Part shown: positions 62,671 through 64,000 of the stretch, piece by piece
Layout: each line of letters opens with the position of its first letter
Numbering within the stretch: the first letter of the stretch is position 1
Assembly: GCF_003023845.1 (NCBI RefSeq)
Contig: NZ_PYFT01000001.1
Span: forward strand, 5,518,001-5,582,000
From: Adhaeribacter arboris
Lineage (GTDB): Bacteria; Bacteroidota; Bacteroidia; Cytophagales; Hymenobacteraceae
Length of the DNA stretch: 64,000 nt
Direction: 5' to 3'
The notes under the pieces: generated by a model
Seen by the model: the letters and a program-made list of their open reading frames with translations, nothing else
The model's database searches: none
What the model was told of the DNA's origin: nothing
Translations under genes and position numbers: made by a program

Positions 62671-64000
62671 ATGCTACACATTTACAAACCCATTTTTCTT
62701 GTTAGTAATACGTTTTTAGATAAAAAGGTAAGCTTAGTAGTACTCCTAATACTATGTGCTATCTTACAGGTACAGGCGCAAACCCCAACTATTTTCAGTC
62801 CTTATGGTTCACCTTGCGTTGGTGCTAATCAGGTATTTGCACTTCAGGGAGGCAGCGCTAGTTCCTGGGGCGTACAGAACGGCACTATTTTATCGCAAAG
62901 TTCTACCAGTATTCAGGTTCGTTGGACTACAGTGGGGAGTGGTTATGTATATGCTTATTATAACAGCTCTACCTATCCGTATAATGGTACAGTATCTTCG
63001 CCTACTTACTCTATCTCTAGTAATGTAACACCATCCGTGAAAATAGCGGCAAATAAAACGATTATTTGCGGCAATGGGCAAGATGCCGTCACATTTACCG
63101 CTACTCCTACTAATGGAGGTACTAGCCCGACTTATCAGTGGTACAAGAATGGCACAGCCATCTCGGGAGCAACGGCCAAAACTTACGTTGCTACTTCCGC
63201 TAATTTTACTTCCAATGATGCTATTACCTGCGTACTTTATTCTAATTACCCCTGTGTCACAAGCTATAATTCTAGTCCCTCCAACGCATTAAAAGTGAGT
63301 GTTAGTATTGCTACCCCAATAAGTATCTCTATTAGAGCAAGTACACCGGTTTGTGCCGATGGTAAAGGAGCGTTTATTGCCGATGTTAGCGGCGGGACGA
63401 GTTATACTTATAAGTGGAGGGTAAATGGTATAAGCAGAACAAGCGATACGCCTAATGCGCCTTCCTATGTATTATCATCTACTTTTAATAGTAATGACAA
63501 AGTTACTTGTGAGATAACTGCTACTGGAAATTGTTTATCTAATAATCCGGCAACTTCTAATACTCTGCTTGTAACTAGAGCAGCAAGCGTAACCCCTTAC
63601 GTGAGTATTACGCCTACCAGTGGCGCTACGCCCTCGGCGGAAGGATATTATTATACTTGTTTGGGTAGTAGTATTACTTTTACCGCAACACCGGGTAGCA
63701 ATGGGGTGGGAGCAGCGGGTTACTCCTGGACAGTGGCCGGACAAGCGGCTGGTACGGGTGCTACTTGTACCGTGCCTAATTATATTGGTCAGAATGTATC
63801 CGTTACTATGAATGCCACTGGCTCCTGTTTAACTAGTAATACGGCCACCAATACGATCAGTATACTTATTAAACCAAATGTAGGTCCACTAACGGCTATA
63901 AGTGGACTTGCGAGCCGTTGCCAAGGAGCCGGAACCGATACTTACAACAGTTCGGCTGCTAATGCTACTCATTATAGTTGGAGTCTTACCCCAGCTACGG
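62671..64000 (+). CDS. Large secreted Ig/PKD-like repeat protein (5' part, runs off the window)
   Basis: 443 codons are visible with no stop. Signal peptide at about 22-38 (LVVLLILCAILQVQAQ). Then repeated Ig/PKD-like units of about 95-110 residues, each with a SPTYQWYKNGTAISGAT- or YKWRVNGISRT-type strand and a Thr-rich CxxxxxNxxCxx(S)N(T) close. In Bacteroidota such arrays often precede a DUF6443/RHS repeat region and toxin tip. The visible part alone cannot show which end it has. Confidence 0.75.
   Translation, partial: MLHIYKPIFLVSNTFLDKKVSLVVLLILCAILQVQAQTPTIFSPYGSPCVGANQVFALQGGSASSWGVQNGTILSQSSTSIQVRWTTVGSGYVYAYYNSSTYPYNGTVSSPTYSISSNVTPSVKIAANKTIICGNGQDAVTFTATPTNGGTSPTYQWYKNGTAISGATAKTYVATSANFTSNDAITCVLYSNYPCVTSYNSSPSNALKVSVSIATPISISIRASTPVCADGKGAFIADVSGGTSYTYKWRVNGISRTSDTPNAPSYVLSSTFNSNDKVTCEITATGNCLSNNPATSNTLLVTRAASVTPYVSITPTSGATPSAEGYYYTCLGSSITFTATPGSNGVGAAGYSWTVAGQAAGTGATCTVPNYIGQNVSVTMNATGSCLTSNTATNTISILIKPNVGPLTAISGLASRCQGAGTDTYNSSAANATHYSWSLTPAT

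Overview
The window comes from a Bacteroidota chromosome, most likely order Cytophagales (Adhaeribacter/Hymenobacter-like). This is judged from a type IX secretion C-terminal domain, many SCxK-type lipoproteins, RHS/YD-repeat and PKD/Ig-like surface proteins, a BT4734-type primase, and TAnnTTTG-like promoters. No rRNA, tRNA or CRISPR array was seen.

Layout. Bases 1-1450 are ordinary chromosome (a 5-formyl-THF cyclo-ligase and YidD). Bases 1839-50129 are one integrated element of about 48.3 kb, a prophage. It lies inside a gene for a PorV-like outer-membrane beta-barrel. The gene's 5' part is at 1451-1854 and its 3' part at 50114-50544. A 16-bp direct repeat (21 bp with one mismatch) marks attL and attR, and removing the element restores one 272-codon reading frame. 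A tyrosine recombinase lies just inside attR. From right to left the element carries: integrase; HTH regulator; DEAD/DEAH helicase; primase-helicase; VRR-NUC nuclease; small and large terminase subunits; an abnormal 5.5 kb stretch where head genes should be (HEPN-like membrane protein, GNAT toxin-antitoxin pair, 3' scrap of a second tape-measure gene); a putative tail chaperone; and a 2210-residue tape-measure protein. The left half (about 2-25 kb) is cargo and lysogeny DNA: a Rha-like regulator and three tandem paralogs; a small HTH protein amid repeated operators; an SDH/ClpP-fold protease; a T9SS-exported protein; a mutagenesis cassette (SRAP, DinB polymerase, DnaE-type polymerase) plus a DEDDh exonuclease-BRCT protein; lipoproteins; and a three-member family of about 81-residue proteins with neighbouring tiny membrane proteins. 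No portal, major capsid, head-tail connector or lysis gene was recognised. A displaced fragment resembling a minor head protein remains at 18.2-18.6 kb, so the prophage is probably defective or satellite-like.

Right of the element (50.5-64 kb) are a helix-hairpin-helix beta-barrel protein, a decayed IS3-type element, tandem DUF3857/transglutaminase-like proteins (one lacking the catalytic Cys), an ankyrin-repeat protein, decayed IS481- and IS1-type transposases, an internally deleted RHS protein, a YwqK/MORN-type protein, and the 5' part of a large Ig/PKD-like surface protein that leaves the window.

Several genes below are short reading frames read directly from the sequence (for example 4227-4406, 10067-10153, 18884-19018, 34142-34264, 35203-35361, 43027-43164).
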